Positions 32,395 through 41,022 of a DNA stretch of 64,000 bases are shown one piece after another. Numbering within the stretch: position 1 is the first letter of the stretch; each line of letters starts with the position of its first letter. The stretch is from Saccharothrix violaceirubra. Its GTDB lineage: Bacteria; Actinomycetota; Actinomycetes; Mycobacteriales; Pseudonocardiaceae. The stretch lies in contig NZ_JACHJS010000001.1 of the NCBI RefSeq assembly GCF_014203755.1, positions 4,836,001 to 4,900,000 of the forward strand, read 5' to 3'. The position numbers and the translations under genes were made by a program. The notes below the pieces were generated by a model. The model was not told the origin of the DNA and searched no databases. It worked only from the letters and a program-made list of their open reading frames with translations.

Positions 32395-33576
32395 TCAGCG
32401 GAACGCCGGGTACAGGGGCAGGGTCGCGGCCTCGGGATGGGTGGACAGCAACGCCGCCACCACGGCGTCGGCGTGGTCGACCACCGCCTGCTCCGCCAAC
32501 GCCGCCGCATCGGCGCGCAGGCGGCTCCACCGGCACACCAGGATCTGCAACCGGGACGGGGACTCGGCCGCACGGTGGCTGTTCGGCGGCGCGGGCGTCG
32601 ACTCGGCCAACGCGCGGTACGTCCCCAACCACACCCAGAGGAGCTGGGATTCCAGGAGGCGGGGGCGGAAGACCTCGTCGTCGTCCAGGTCCGGCCACAC
32701 CGACGACACCTCGGCACGCCAGGCCGCGACCATCGCCTCCGACATCCCGGCGGGCAGGCCGTAGGCGCACCAGCACGACGGGAACGGGACGCGCAGGCAC
32801 GCCGCGTCGAAGACGACGTCCCGGACACAGCCGCCCTCGAAGTCGAGGAACTTGACGCCCTTGCTGGTCACGAGGTGGTTGTCCGGGCACGAGGTCGACG
32901 GGCTGAACGCCCGCCGGCGCGAGGTGACGAAGGACCGCCACGCCCGCACCACGAAGTCGTGCACGGCCGGCGGTGTGTCCACCTCCAGCGACTCCGCCAG
33001 CCTCCCGGGGAGTTTGTCCAACGACTCGTACAGGTCGACGGCGATCGGATCGGCGCAGCACTGGCTGCCCTGGCGTCTCATCAGGGCGTCGAAGTCCGCG
33101 TCGCGCCCGGCGGTCGCCGCGTGCAGGCGCCCCATCGCGTGCGCCCACGCCAGCAGCCCGCGTTCCGCGGCCCGCGCGTCCGAGCCGAGCAGCTTCTCCG
33201 CGAGCCGGGGCGCCTTGCCCAGGTCTTCCAGCACCACCAACCGTTTGCGCGGGTCCTGCGCGACCAGCTCGGGTGTCCGCCGGTCCTCGCCGGGCAGCGC
33301 GGTGAGCAGTTTGTGCGACACGGCCTCGTGCGCGAACGGGTCGCGGTCGGCCACCGGCGCGGGGTAGCGCTTGACGACAAGGGTGCGCGGCAACGAGAAC
33401 GGTGTGGACGCCACCCTGACCCGGACGACGACGGAACGTCCGGTTCCGCCGAGGTCCTCGGGATCGGCGAGCCGGACGGGTGCCCCGAATCTGCTGCTCA
33501 GCACCGATTCCGCGGCGGCGACCGCGTCGGGCACCCCCGAGGTGTCGGTCGAGCCGGCGGTGGTTCCCACGCTCAT
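32395..33576 (-). CDS. Aminoglycoside-phosphotransferase-like protein, catalytic loop degenerate
   Basis: This is a 393-residue protein with the APH/choline-kinase-like fold. A nucleotide-loop region and a Lys in TLVVKRYPAP are followed by LVVLEDLGKAP, the usual hinge. The metal-binding Asp is kept in VKFLDFEGGCVRDVVFD. The catalytic loop, normally HGDxxxxN, reads SPSTSCPDN, so the His and the catalytic Asp are both missing while the Asn is kept. It is therefore likely a pseudokinase or has altered chemistry. ATG 33576 follows GGAGG. Function unknown. Confidence 0.75.
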   Translation of the reverse strand: MSVGTTAGSTDTSGVPDAVAAAESVLSSRFGAPVRLADPEDLGGTGRSVVVRVRVASTPFSLPRTLVVKRYPAPVADRDPFAHEAVSHKLLTALPGEDRRTPELVAQDPRKRLVVLEDLGKAPRLAEKLLGSDARAAERGLLAWAHAMGRLHAATAGRDADFDALMRRQGSQCCADPIAVDLYESLDKLPGRLAESLEVDTPPAVHDFVVRAWRSFVTSRRRAFSPSTSCPDNHLVTSKGVKFLDFEGGCVRDVVFDAACLRVPFPSCWCAYGLPAGMSEAMVAAWRAEVSSVWPDLDDDEVFRPRLLESQLLWVWLGTYRALAESTPAPPNSHRAAESPSRLQILVCRWSRLRADAAALAEQAVVDHADAVVAALLSTHPEAATLPLYPAFR

Positions 33577-33712
33577 CCCCTCCGACCATACCCCCGGTGC
33601 CGGCCGGCCCGACACGTTCCGTCCGAGCACCGTGACGGTAGTGGGCGGACCGGGTCGAAGACCACCGTTCGCCGGAACTGGGACGGTTCAGCTCCGGTTC
33701 GGCGAAGGAACA

Positions 33713-33744
33713 CGACACCCGCGTGCGATCGCACGCGGGTGTCG
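33713..33744. terminator. 32-bp palindrome terminator after aspS
   Basis: A perfect palindrome CGACACCCGCGTGCGA / TCGCACGCGGGTGTCG sits 13 bp beyond the aspS stop on the minus strand, upstream of the kinase-like gene. It should terminate aspS transcription. Confidence 0.8.
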
Positions 33745-33756
33745 GGGAAATCGTGC

Positions 33757-35538
33757 CTACTTGTCGGCGGTCTGCTTCTCGGCGGGCTTCGCGTCGACGC
33801 CCGCCTCCTTGCGCTGCAACGCCGTGATGGGCGCGGGCGCCGAGGTCAGCGGGTCGAAACCGCCGCCGCTCTTGGGGAACGCGATGACCTCGCGGATCGA
33901 GTCGTACCCGCCGATCAGCATGGCGATCCGGTCCCAGCCGAACGCGATGCCGCCGTGCGGCGGTGCGCCGTACTTGAACGCCTCCAGCAGGAAGCCGAAC
34001 TTCTCCTGCGCCTCCTCGGCGCCAAGGCCCATGATCTCGAAGACCTTGCGCTGCACGTCGGCGCGGTGGATACGGATCGAGCCGCCGCCGATCTCGTTGC
34101 CGTTGCACACGATGTCGTAGGCGTAGGCCAGCGCCTCGCCCGGGCTCTCGTCGAGCCGGTCGATCCACTCGGGCGTCGGCGAGGTGAACGCGTGGTGCAG
34201 CGCGGTCCACTTGCCGCTGCCGACCGCGACGTCGTCGCCGATCTTGTCGACGGCCTCGAACATCGGGAAGTCCACGACCCACACGAAGGACCAGGAGCCT
34301 TCTTCGATCAGGCCGACCCGGTGCGCGATCTCCACGCGGGCCGCGCCGAGCAGGGCACGGGCCGAGTCCGGGTCGCCCGCGCCGAAGAACACGCAGTCAC
34401 CGGGGTTGGCGCCGACGGCCTTGGCCAGGCCCTCGCGCTCGGCGTCGGACAGGTTCTTGGCGACCGGGCCGCCGAGCGTGCCGTCCTCGGCGACCAGCAC
34501 GTACGCCAGGCCCTTGGAGCCGCGCTGCTTGGCCCATTCCTGCCACGCGTCGAGCGTGCGGCGGGGCTGGTCGGCGCCGCCGGGCATGACGACCGCGCCG
34601 ACGTAAGGCGCCTGGAACACGCGGAACGGCGTGTCCTTGAAGTACGAGGTCAGCTCGGTGAGTTCGAGGCCGAAGCGCAGGTCGGGCTTGTCCGAGCCGT
34701 ACTTGGCGATCGCGTCCGCGTAGGAGATGCGCCGGATCGGGCCGTCGAGGTCGTGGCCGGCCAGGTTCTTCCACAGCGCGCCGATGATCTTCTCGGACAG
34801 GGCGATCACGTCGTCCTGGTCGACGAAGCTCATCTCGATGTCGAGCTGGGTGAACTCGGGCTGCCGGTCGGCGCGGAAGTCCTCGTCCCGGTAGCAGCGG
34901 GCGATCTGGTAGTACCGCTCCAGGCCGCCGACCATGAGCAGCTGCTTGAACAGCTGCGGCGACTGGGGCAGCGCGTACCAGGAGCCGGGCCGCAGGCGGG
35001 CGGGCACCACGAAGTCGCGCGCGCCCTCGGGCGTCGAGCGGGTCAGGGTCGGGGTCTCGACCTCGACGAAGTCCTCGGCGTGCAGCACCTCGCGGGCGAT
35101 CCGGTTGGCCTCGCTGCGCAGCCGCAGCGCCTTGGCCGGGCCGGTGCGGCGCAGGTCGAGGTAGCGGTGGCGCAGCCGCGCCTCCTCGCCGACCTCCAGG
35201 TGCTCGTCGAGCTGGAACGGCAGCGGTGCCGACTCGTTGAGGACCTCCAGCTCCGAGGCGTAGACCTCGATGGCACCGGTCGGCAGGTCGGCGTTCTCGC
35301 TGCCCTCGGGCCGCCGGGTCACGTCGCCGACGACCTTCACCACGAACTCCGAGCGCAGCCGGTGCGCGCGCTCGGCCATCTCGCCTTCGCGGAAGACGAC
35401 CTGGGCGACGCCGGACGCGTCCCGGAAGTCGATGAAGATGACGCCGCCGTGATCGCGCCGGCGGGCGACCCACCCGGTCAGGGTGACGGACTGCCCGGCG
35501 TGCTCGGCCCGGAGCGTCCCGGCCTCGTGCGTGCGCAT
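33757..35538 (-). CDS. aspS: Aspartyl-tRNA synthetase (probably non-discriminating)
   Basis: This is a 593-residue class IIb synthetase of bacterial type. The N-terminal OB anticodon-binding domain contains [21 protein letters not shown]. Motif 2 is [20 protein letters not shown] and motif 3 is [13 protein letters not shown]; a GAD insert lies between. His30 stands where discriminating E. coli AspRS has Leu and non-discriminating Pseudomonas AspRS has His, so it probably also charges tRNA-Asn for GatCAB conversion. GAGGAG lies about 16 nt upstream of the ATG. It matches Rv2572c by position relative to the downstream conserved block. Confidence 0.97.
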   Translation of the reverse strand: MRTHEAGTLRAEHAGQSVTLTGWVARRRDHGGVIFIDFRDASGVAQVVFREGEMAERAHRLRSEFVVKVVGDVTRRPEGSENADLPTGAIEVYASELEVLNESAPLPFQLDEHLEVGEEARLRHRYLDLRRTGPAKALRLRSEANRIAREVLHAEDFVEVETPTLTRSTPEGARDFVVPARLRPGSWYALPQSPQLFKQLLMVGGLERYYQIARCYRDEDFRADRQPEFTQLDIEMSFVDQDDVIALSEKIIGALWKNLAGHDLDGPIRRISYADAIAKYGSDKPDLRFGLELTELTSYFKDTPFRVFQAPYVGAVVMPGGADQPRRTLDAWQEWAKQRGSKGLAYVLVAEDGTLGGPVAKNLSDAEREGLAKAVGANPGDCVFFGAGDPDSARALLGAARVEIAHRVGLIEEGSWSFVWVVDFPMFEAVDKIGDDVAVGSGKWTALHHAFTSPTPEWIDRLDESPGEALAYAYDIVCNGNEIGGGSIRIHRADVQRKVFEIMGLGAEEAQEKFGFLLEAFKYGAPPHGGIAFGWDRIAMLIGGYDSIREVIAFPKSGGGFDPLTSAPAPITALQRKEAGVDAKPAEKQTADK

Positions 35539-35634
35539 CACGGGTGCTGCTCTCCTCGCTGGTGAGTGCTGCTGACGGGCGTCAAGGCTAGCCAACGCTC
35601 CCCCGCCCCACGCCACCAGGTTTAAGATCGCGCG

Positions 35635-36330
35635 GTGCGCAGACGCCTGATCGCGACCGTGTCCACGGCCCTGCTCCTCGGCGCCTGCTCCTATTCGGTG
35701 ACCGGGGCGCCCCAGGGAAGCCCGTCTTCCGGGGGACCGTCGATCGAGGGGCCGACCGTCGACTGCGAGTACGTGCGCGACCGGACGGGCAACACGGTCA
35801 AGGCCGTCGACCCGCCGTCGGCGAAGGCCGCGGCCCAGGGCGAGTACGTGTTCACCGCGCAGACCAACCGCGGTGTCATGGAATTCCGGCTGGACGCCAA
35901 GAGCGCGCCGTGCGCCGTGCACAGCTTCCGGTACCTGGTCGAGAGCCGGTACTACATCGGCTCGACCTGCCACAAGCTGTCGACCGAGGGGCTGTTCTAC
36001 CTCCAGTGCGGCGACGCGGGCACCACCGGCAAGGGCGACCCCGGCTACCGGTACTCCGATCCGGGTGCGACCACCAGCGGGTACCGGCGGGGGGTGATCG
36101 CGATGGCCAGCCCCGACCGGACCGACAGCCACGGCAGCCAGTTCTTCGTCATCTACCAGGACGCGGCCGGCTGGGCGCCGGACTTCCCGATCATCGGCAA
36201 GGTCTCCATCGGGCTGGAGAAGGTGGACGACGTCGCCAAGGGCGGCATCGTCGCGGGCACGGCCGAGGACGCCGGCGTCGGCCGGCCGAGCCTGGCGCTG
36301 ACGATCACCGGCCTGGCCGAGCGCGAGTAG
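35635..36330 (+). CDS. Cyclophilin-type peptidyl-prolyl isomerase lipoprotein
   Basis: This 231-residue protein has a lipoprotein signal (ALLLGAC) and a cyclophilin domain: [46 protein letters not shown]. Cyclophilins catalyse cis-trans isomerisation of prolyl bonds, here outside the membrane. Some active-site positions are non-standard (CHKLSTEG for the usual FHRIIPGF), so activity may be weak. The GTG start at 35635 has TAAGAT 7 nt upstream and no Shine-Dalgarno, suggesting a leaderless mRNA. It is related to the cyclophilin gene at 55994. Confidence 0.87.
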   Translation: MRRRLIATVSTALLLGACSYSVTGAPQGSPSSGGPSIEGPTVDCEYVRDRTGNTVKAVDPPSAKAAAQGEYVFTAQTNRGVMEFRLDAKSAPCAVHSFRYLVESRYYIGSTCHKLSTEGLFYLQCGDAGTTGKGDPGYRYSDPGATTSGYRRGVIAMASPDRTDSHGSQFFVIYQDAAGWAPDFPIIGKVSIGLEKVDDVAKGGIVAGTAEDAGVGRPSLALTITGLAERE

Positions 36331-36361
36331 CCACCCCGAGAAGACTTTTCGGACGCGTTTT

Positions 36362-36396
36362 CAGGGCCGGCCTCCCGCGACGGGAGGCCGGCCCTG
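36362..36396. terminator. Bidirectional hairpin terminator
   Basis: A 16-bp stem (CAGGGCCGGCCTCCCG / CGGGAGGCCGGCCCTG) with loop CGA lies between convergent cyclophilin and S8-protease genes. A T-run (TTTT) precedes it on the plus strand. Confidence 0.85.
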
Positions 36397-36434
36397 GATT
36401 CACGTTGCCGTACGACGGTCCGTTCTGTCGGTGT

Positions 36435-37622
36435 TCAGACCGTCGGCGCGAGGTAGAGCAGGCGGTTCGGCGAGCCGGTACCGGGGTTGGTGACCTTGCT
36501 CGGGGTGGACTGGGCGATCAGGTAGCTCTGGACCTGGGCCGGGGTGGCGGTCTTGTTGGTCTGGAGGTACCGGGCGACCGCGCCCGCGACGTGCGGCGAG
36601 GCCATCGAGGTGCCCGACAGCGAGGCCGCCGCGGTGTCACTGGTCTTCCAGGCCGAGGTGATCGACGAGCCCGGGGCGAAGATGTCCACGTACGAGCCGT
36701 AGTTCGAGTAGCTCGCGCGGGCGTCGGAGCGGTCGGTCGCGCCGACGGTGATCGCCTCGGTCACGCGGGCCGGGGAGGTGGTCGACGCGTCGACGTTGCT
36801 GTTGCCCGCCGCGACGACGTAGGTCACGCCCGCCGCGATGGAGCGGCGCACCGCGTTGTCGATGGCGACGGACGCGCCACCGCCGAGGCTCATGTTGGCC
36901 ACGGCCGGCTTGATGTGGTTCTTGGTCACCCAGTCCACGCCGGCGACGACGCCCGCGGTGGTGCCGCTGCCGTTGTCGTCGAGCACGCGCACGCCGTAGA
37001 CGGTCGCGCCCTTGGCCACGCCGTACTGGCTGCCCGCGATGGTGGCGGCGACGTGCGTGCCGTGGCCGTTGCCGTCCTGCGCGATCGCGTCGTTGGACAC
37101 GAAGTCGTAGCCGTTGCGGGCCCGGCCGCCGAACGCGGAGTGCGTGGTGCGGATACCGGTGTCGATGACGTAGACGTTGACGCCCGCGCCGGTCGCGGTG
37201 GACTGGTACTGGTAGTTCAGCGGCAGGGTCCGCTGGTCGATGCGGTCCAGGCCCCAGGAGGGCGGGCTGGTCTGCGTGGCCGTGGCCCGCAGCACCTGGT
37301 CCTGCTCGACGTACTCGACGGCCGGGTTGGCGGCGAGCTTGCGGGCGGCGGTCTCGGGGATCCGGACCTGGAAGCCGTTGATCGCGTTCTTGAAGACGCG
37401 GGCGACGGTGCCGCCGTACTGCTGGGCCAGCGCGGTCGCGTCGGCGACGGAGCCGTCCTTGAGCTTCACGATGAAGCTGTTCTGCACCTTCTCCCGTGCG
37501 TCGGCCGCACGGATGTCGCCGGTCGCGGCCTGCGCGACGGGGGTCAGCATGGAGGTCGCGGCGAGGGTGAGCACCGTCATACCGACTCCGGCCAGGACCC
37601 GGACCTGTCGTGACTTTCGCAT
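36435..37622 (-). CDS. Secreted S8 (subtilase) serine protease with I9 propeptide
   Basis: This is a 395-residue preproprotease of the proteinase K subfamily. It has a signal peptide (VLAGVGMTVLTLAATSMLTPVAQA) and an inhibitor I9 propeptide (NSFIVKLKDG ... AVEYVEQDQVLR). The catalytic domain has Asp in YVIDTGIRTTH (about 152), His in GNGHGTHVAATIAG (about 188), the oxyanion Asn in YVVAAGNSN and Ser in LSGTSMASPHVAG (about 338). All catalytic residues are intact. ATG 37622 is directly preceded by an inverted repeat instead of a Shine-Dalgarno. A paralogue lies at 38428-39537. Confidence 0.93.
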   Translation of the reverse strand: MRKSRQVRVLAGVGMTVLTLAATSMLTPVAQAATGDIRAADAREKVQNSFIVKLKDGSVADATALAQQYGGTVARVFKNAINGFQVRIPETAARKLAANPAVEYVEQDQVLRATATQTSPPSWGLDRIDQRTLPLNYQYQSTATGAGVNVYVIDTGIRTTHSAFGGRARNGYDFVSNDAIAQDGNGHGTHVAATIAGSQYGVAKGATVYGVRVLDDNGSGTTAGVVAGVDWVTKNHIKPAVANMSLGGGASVAIDNAVRRSIAAGVTYVVAAGNSNVDASTTSPARVTEAITVGATDRSDARASYSNYGSYVDIFAPGSSITSAWKTSDTAAASLSGTSMASPHVAGAVARYLQTNKTATPAQVQSYLIAQSTPSKVTNPGTGSPNRLLYLAPTV

Positions 37623-37623
37623 A

Positions 37624-37639
37624 CGAGAATCCGTTCTCG
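37624..37639. promoter_or_regulatory. Inverted repeat CGAGAA-N4-TTCTCG at the protease start
   Basis: A perfect 6-bp inverted repeat begins one base upstream of the S8 protease ATG, where a ribosome site would normally be. It may be an operator or a small RNA hairpin controlling initiation. The region up to the GNAT gene (223 bp) is a divergent promoter area with nothing else recognised. Confidence 0.45.
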
Positions 37640-37845
37640 AATTGGCGACCTGACGTGACACCAACGTGGGCTTGCAGGGCCACGCTGCTGGCGTCAGACC
37701 GCCGTGTTCTTACTGTGCGTGCCCGACCGGGGTACTTCCGTGTACTCCAGTCGAGTGAAACGCTCCCGACTGCTACCTGAACGACAACCGTTCCGCTCAC
37801 CTGCGGGCTCCGGCGGCACGAACTCTGGTGGTAAACGTCTTCCCC

Positions 37846-38292
37846 ATGAACCTCGAACCGGTCACGAAGGACAACTACGATGCCGTGGTCGCTCTGGAGG
37901 TCCACGAGGAACAGCGGCTCTTCGTCGCGACCAACCTCAAGTCGATCGCGGACGCGTGGGTGCACCGGCCGACGCTCCAGCCCCTCGCCCTGCTCAACGG
38001 CGGGGAGCTCGTCGGCTTCACCCTCCTGGACCGGGCCGGGCCGGACGTCCTCGGGATCGCCCGTTTCATGATCGACAGAAGGGCGCAGGGCCGGGGGCTG
38101 GGCCGCAAGGGACTGGCGGCCGTCGCGGAGGTGGCCCGGTCGGAGGGCCGCTCCCGGTTGCGCCTCGGTGTCGTGCCGGGCAACGCCGTGGCCCACGGCC
38201 TGTACGCGGCGTTCGGGTTCGTGGAGACCGGCGAGGTGGAGAAGGGGGAGATCGTGATGGTGCACGACCTGGCCCCGGCCCACCACGACTGA
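37846..38292 (+). CDS. GNAT-family N-acetyltransferase
   Basis: This 148-residue acetyltransferase has the acetyl-CoA-binding motif A in MIDRRAQGRGLGRKGLAAV (R/Q-x-x-G-x-G/A) and motif B in NAVAHGLYAAFGFVETGEV, near the C-terminus. The fold and size match spermine/spermidine acetyltransferase-like (BltD/PaiA type) GNATs; ATN and GFTLLDR segments agree, but the substrate is not certain. ATG 37846 is chosen; a GTG at 37828 is possible. Neither has a clear ribosome site. A repeat array starts 1 bp after the stop. Confidence 0.85.
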   Translation: MNLEPVTKDNYDAVVALEVHEEQRLFVATNLKSIADAWVHRPTLQPLALLNGGELVGFTLLDRAGPDVLGIARFMIDRRAQGRGLGRKGLAAVAEVARSEGRSRLRLGVVPGNAVAHGLYAAFGFVETGEVEKGEIVMVHDLAPAHHD

Positions 38293-38293
38293 C

Positions 38294-38363
38294 CTCGCGA
38301 GTGCTCCACTCAGGCACCCCGAAACACACGCTCGGACACCCCGGGATACGCACTCGGACACCC
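38294..38363. repeat. Dispersed 22-24-bp tandem repeat family, array B
   Basis: Three units occur: CTCGCGAGTGCTCCACTCAG..., CGAAACACACGCTCGGACAC and CGGGATACGCACTCGGACAC, each followed by CC. The array begins directly after the GNAT stop, in the gap between convergent genes. CGAAACACRCG-type units are nearly identical to one in array A. Confidence 0.82.
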
Positions 38364-38390
38364 TCGACCGCCCACCCGGGCGCACGAAGC

Positions 38391-38424
38391 ACGGTGGCCC
38401 GCCGGGGGACCGGCGGGCCACCGT
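38391..38424. terminator. Hairpin terminator after the second S8 protease
   Basis: A 15-bp perfect stem (ACGGTGGCCCGCCGG / CCGGCGGGCCACCGT) with loop GGGA lies 3 bp beyond the stop at 38428. It also faces the GNAT gene. Confidence 0.85.
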
Positions 38425-38427
38425 CGT

Positions 38428-39537
38428 TCACGCCGTGGGCGCGCGGTACAGCAGCGGGCCGGACGAAAGCGGCGTCGCGTCGGCCACCAGGGCCTGGTGC
38501 ACCTGCGCCGGAGTGGCCCGGGGATGGGCCTGGAGGTGCCGGGCCGCCACACCGGTCACCAGCCCGGTCGCGAACGAGGTCCCGCTGACCGTGTTCGTCG
38601 CGGTGTCGGACGTGTGCCAGGCCGACGTGATCCCCACACCCGGCGCGTACAGGTCGACCCCCGGGCCGTGGTTGGAGAACGGGGCACGCGTGTCGGTCCG
38701 GGTCGACGCGCCGGACGTCAGCGCCTCGGCCACCCGCGCCGGCGACGTGTCGGTCACGCCGCCGCCACTGCCGCCCGCCGTCACCGACACCGTCACGCCG
38801 GACGCGATCAGGCCGCGGACCGCGTCGTCGAGCGCGGCCGACGGGCCACCGCCCAGGCTGATGTTCGCCACGGCCGGCCGCGCGGCGTTGCGCGCGATCC
38901 AGTCGACACCGGCGATGACCCGCGAGTACGGCGCGGTGCCGTTCGCGTCCAGCACGCGCACGGCCGCGATCCGCGCACCGTCGGCGGCCCCGTAGGTCCG
39001 ACCGGCGACCAGGCCCGCGATGTGCGTGCCGTGCCCGTTCTCGTCCTGCGGCACGTCGTCGTCCTCGACCAGGTCGCGGCCGGGTGCGACGCGTCCGGCG
39101 AACTGCTCGTGGCTCGCGCGGATACCGGTGTCGAGGACGTACGCCGTGACGCCCTTGCCCGTCGTGACGTGCCGGTACTCCCCGTCCAGCGGCAGGGCAC
39201 GCTGGTCGGTGCGGTCCAGGCCCCACGGCGTGCCGGCGGCGACGGGCGTGCCGACGCGGACGACCCGGTCCTGCTCGACGTAGGCCACGGCCGGGTCGGC
39301 GGCGAGGCGGCGGGCCTCGCGCGGGGTCAGCCGGACCGCGTACCCGCCGAACGTGGGCAGCGCAAGGGCGGGACCGGCGGTGGCAACGGTGTGACCGTCG
39401 GCGATCTTCACGAGGTAGGAGCCGGGCACGGCGTCGGGCGAGTCCGCGTACCGGACGACACCCTCCGCGTTCGCGGGTGTCGCGACGGCGCAGAGCACCA
39501 GGGCGGCGCCCACGAAGCCGGATAAGAGCGTGCGCAT
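38428..39537 (-). CDS. S8-family protease paralogue with altered oxyanion hole
   Basis: This is a 369-residue secreted subtilase-like protein. It has a signal peptide (LLSGFVGAALVLCAVATPANA), an I9-like propeptide (PGSYLVKIADG ... AVAYVEQDRVVR), Asp in YVLDTGIRASH, His in NGHGTHIAGLVAG and Ser in VSGTSFATGLV. The oxyanion-hole Asn segment, AAGNS in its neighbour paralogue, reads TAGGSGG (about residue 252), and the Pro after the Ser motif is gone. Activity is probably reduced or altered. GGAGG precedes ATG 39537. No metal ligands or extra domains were seen. Confidence 0.85.
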   Translation of the reverse strand: MRTLLSGFVGAALVLCAVATPANAEGVVRYADSPDAVPGSYLVKIADGHTVATAGPALALPTFGGYAVRLTPREARRLAADPAVAYVEQDRVVRVGTPVAAGTPWGLDRTDQRALPLDGEYRHVTTGKGVTAYVLDTGIRASHEQFAGRVAPGRDLVEDDDVPQDENGHGTHIAGLVAGRTYGAADGARIAAVRVLDANGTAPYSRVIAGVDWIARNAARPAVANISLGGGPSAALDDAVRGLIASGVTVSVTAGGSGGGVTDTSPARVAEALTSGASTRTDTRAPFSNHGPGVDLYAPGVGITSAWHTSDTATNTVSGTSFATGLVTGVAARHLQAHPRATPAQVHQALVADATPLSSGPLLYRAPTA

Positions 39538-40052
39538 GGGATTTTCCTCCGCAGGGACGGTGAGAACCCCGGGTACGGGGTTCGACTCCGACCCGAGCGT
39601 GTCAGGTAGCCGACCCCGGGTACAGGACGCGTTTCGCCGTCCCACACCCCGGAAGTCCATTGTGGATGAACCCCGGAGAACACGGGCTAAACCATTCAAC
39701 GCTGTGGAGAAAATACTCTTGCCGAACTGCGCCGACAGACCTCCGGCGATCCGACGGCTCGGAGTACGCGACACTGCAACAACAGAGTGGGACGTACCTC
39801 ACAACCCCCCACCTCGGAGCGATATCGTGCACGGGGAGGCGTCGCGGCGGCCGAACGGGCCGGCACCGATGCGCTGTTCGCCCAACCGTGGCTTCACACG
39901 CCGTCTGTTAATGAGAATTCAAACATTCGCTGACAACGGGATTTAGCCCGCCGATTCGGTTAAATTCACGTCGGGAAACCCGATCGGCTGTACCGCGCCG
40001 ACGATTTCGCGCGATAACGTCGCTCGCCTTGTCCTCGGAGAACGGAGTGGAG
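39538..40052. other. Gene-free region, 515 bp, locally AT-richer
   Basis: No convincing gene is present. The stretch 39690-40000 has clearly lower GC than the surroundings. CCCCGGGTAC occurs twice (39568 and 39615 areas), and CGGG-AAA-CCCG near 39974 is a small hairpin. GGTTCGACTCC near 39583 resembles a tRNA T-arm, but no acceptor stem or anticodon arm is present. It must carry the divergent promoters of the S8 paralogue and the HTH regulator. Confidence 0.5.
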
Positions 40053-41015
40053 ATGCCAGCGCCAGTCGCCGGAGCGGAATCGCGGCTACGCGATCCCCGG
40101 CGGATCGAGTCGGGAGCGGACCCCTTCGCGGACGCGTTGAGAGCCGCGATCCGCGCGAAGGGGTTGAGCCTGGAACGGCTCCAGCACAAGCTGCGGGCCC
40201 GCGGCGTCGCGGTCAGCATCGCGGCGCTGAGCTACTGGCAGTCGGGGCGACGCCGACCCGAGCGCCCTGATTCGTTGACCGCGGTCGGTCACCTTGAGGA
40301 GATACTCGACGTCGGCGAGGGTGGCCTGAGCACGCTGCTCGGCCCGCCGCGACCCCGCGGCAAGGCCCGGCCCCGCCAGCGCCCGACGAGCCCCGACGGC
40401 TGGTTGCGCTCGGCGGACTACGAGTCCATGGCCGAGCTGCTCGCCGAAGTGGACACCAGCAGCGACCAGGACCTCACCCGCCTGTCCATGCGCGACCAGG
40501 TCGAGCTGGCCATGGACGGCAGCACCCGCCGGGTGCGGTCGCGCCAGGTCCTGCGTGCCGAACGCGCCGGTGTGGACCGCGTGCTGCTCGGCTACGACAC
40601 CCGGCTGCCGGGTGATTCGCTGCCCGTGATCGGCACGTTGCGCTCGTGCAGACTGGGGCGGGTCTCCGCCGATCCGCGCCAAGGTCTGATGATCGCCGAG
40701 TTGCTGTTCGACCGACCGCTGCGCAGGGGAGAGCGCACCGCCGTCGAGTACGAGTTGATCCACGTCGCACCGCACCACCCCACCTACGACAACACCCACT
40801 CGCGCCGATTCCGGCACCCGGTGCGCGAGTACGTGCTGGAGGTCCGCTACGACTCGCGGTGCAGGCCCGTGCGCTGTGAGCAATTCACGACGGACGTGAA
40901 CGGTGGCGAGCCCACCGACGTGCGCGAAACACCGGTGGACACCTGGGGTTACGCGTACGCCGTCGCACTCGACTTCGGACCCGGGGTCGTCGGCCTGCGC
41001 TGGGATTGGCACTGA
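40053..41015 (+). CDS. XRE-like HTH protein with uncharacterised C-terminal domain
   Basis: This is a 320-residue probable DNA-binding protein. Residues about 25-85 resemble an XRE/Cro helix-turn-helix (ADALRAAIRAKGLSLERLQHKLRARG, ALSYWQSGRRRPERPDS), preceding a region ending in LLGPPRP. The rest (about 115-320) is a conserved beta-rich domain of unknown function, rich in Arg/Tyr (RRGERTAVEYELIHVAPHHP, YVLEVRYDSRCRPVRCEQF). GGAG precedes ATG 40053; TTG 40029 is an alternative. The stop is 7 bp from the convergent acyl-CoA dehydrogenase stop. Confidence 0.65.
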   Translation: MPAPVAGAESRLRDPRRIESGADPFADALRAAIRAKGLSLERLQHKLRARGVAVSIAALSYWQSGRRRPERPDSLTAVGHLEEILDVGEGGLSTLLGPPRPRGKARPRQRPTSPDGWLRSADYESMAELLAEVDTSSDQDLTRLSMRDQVELAMDGSTRRVRSRQVLRAERAGVDRVLLGYDTRLPGDSLPVIGTLRSCRLGRVSADPRQGLMIAELLFDRPLRRGERTAVEYELIHVAPHHPTYDNTHSRRFRHPVREYVLEVRYDSRCRPVRCEQFTTDVNGGEPTDVRETPVDTWGYAYAVALDFGPGVVGLRWDWH

Positions 41016-41022
41016 CTCAACC

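Noticed and set aside
32437..35565. Long plus-strand frame opposite the kinase-like gene and aspS
   Set aside because: It crosses two real minus-strand genes and their terminator and has no recognisable domain.
39560..39625. tRNA-like GGTTCGACTCC stretch
   Set aside because: No acceptor stem, D-arm or anticodon arm can be folded around it; it is part of a CCCCGGGTAC direct repeat.
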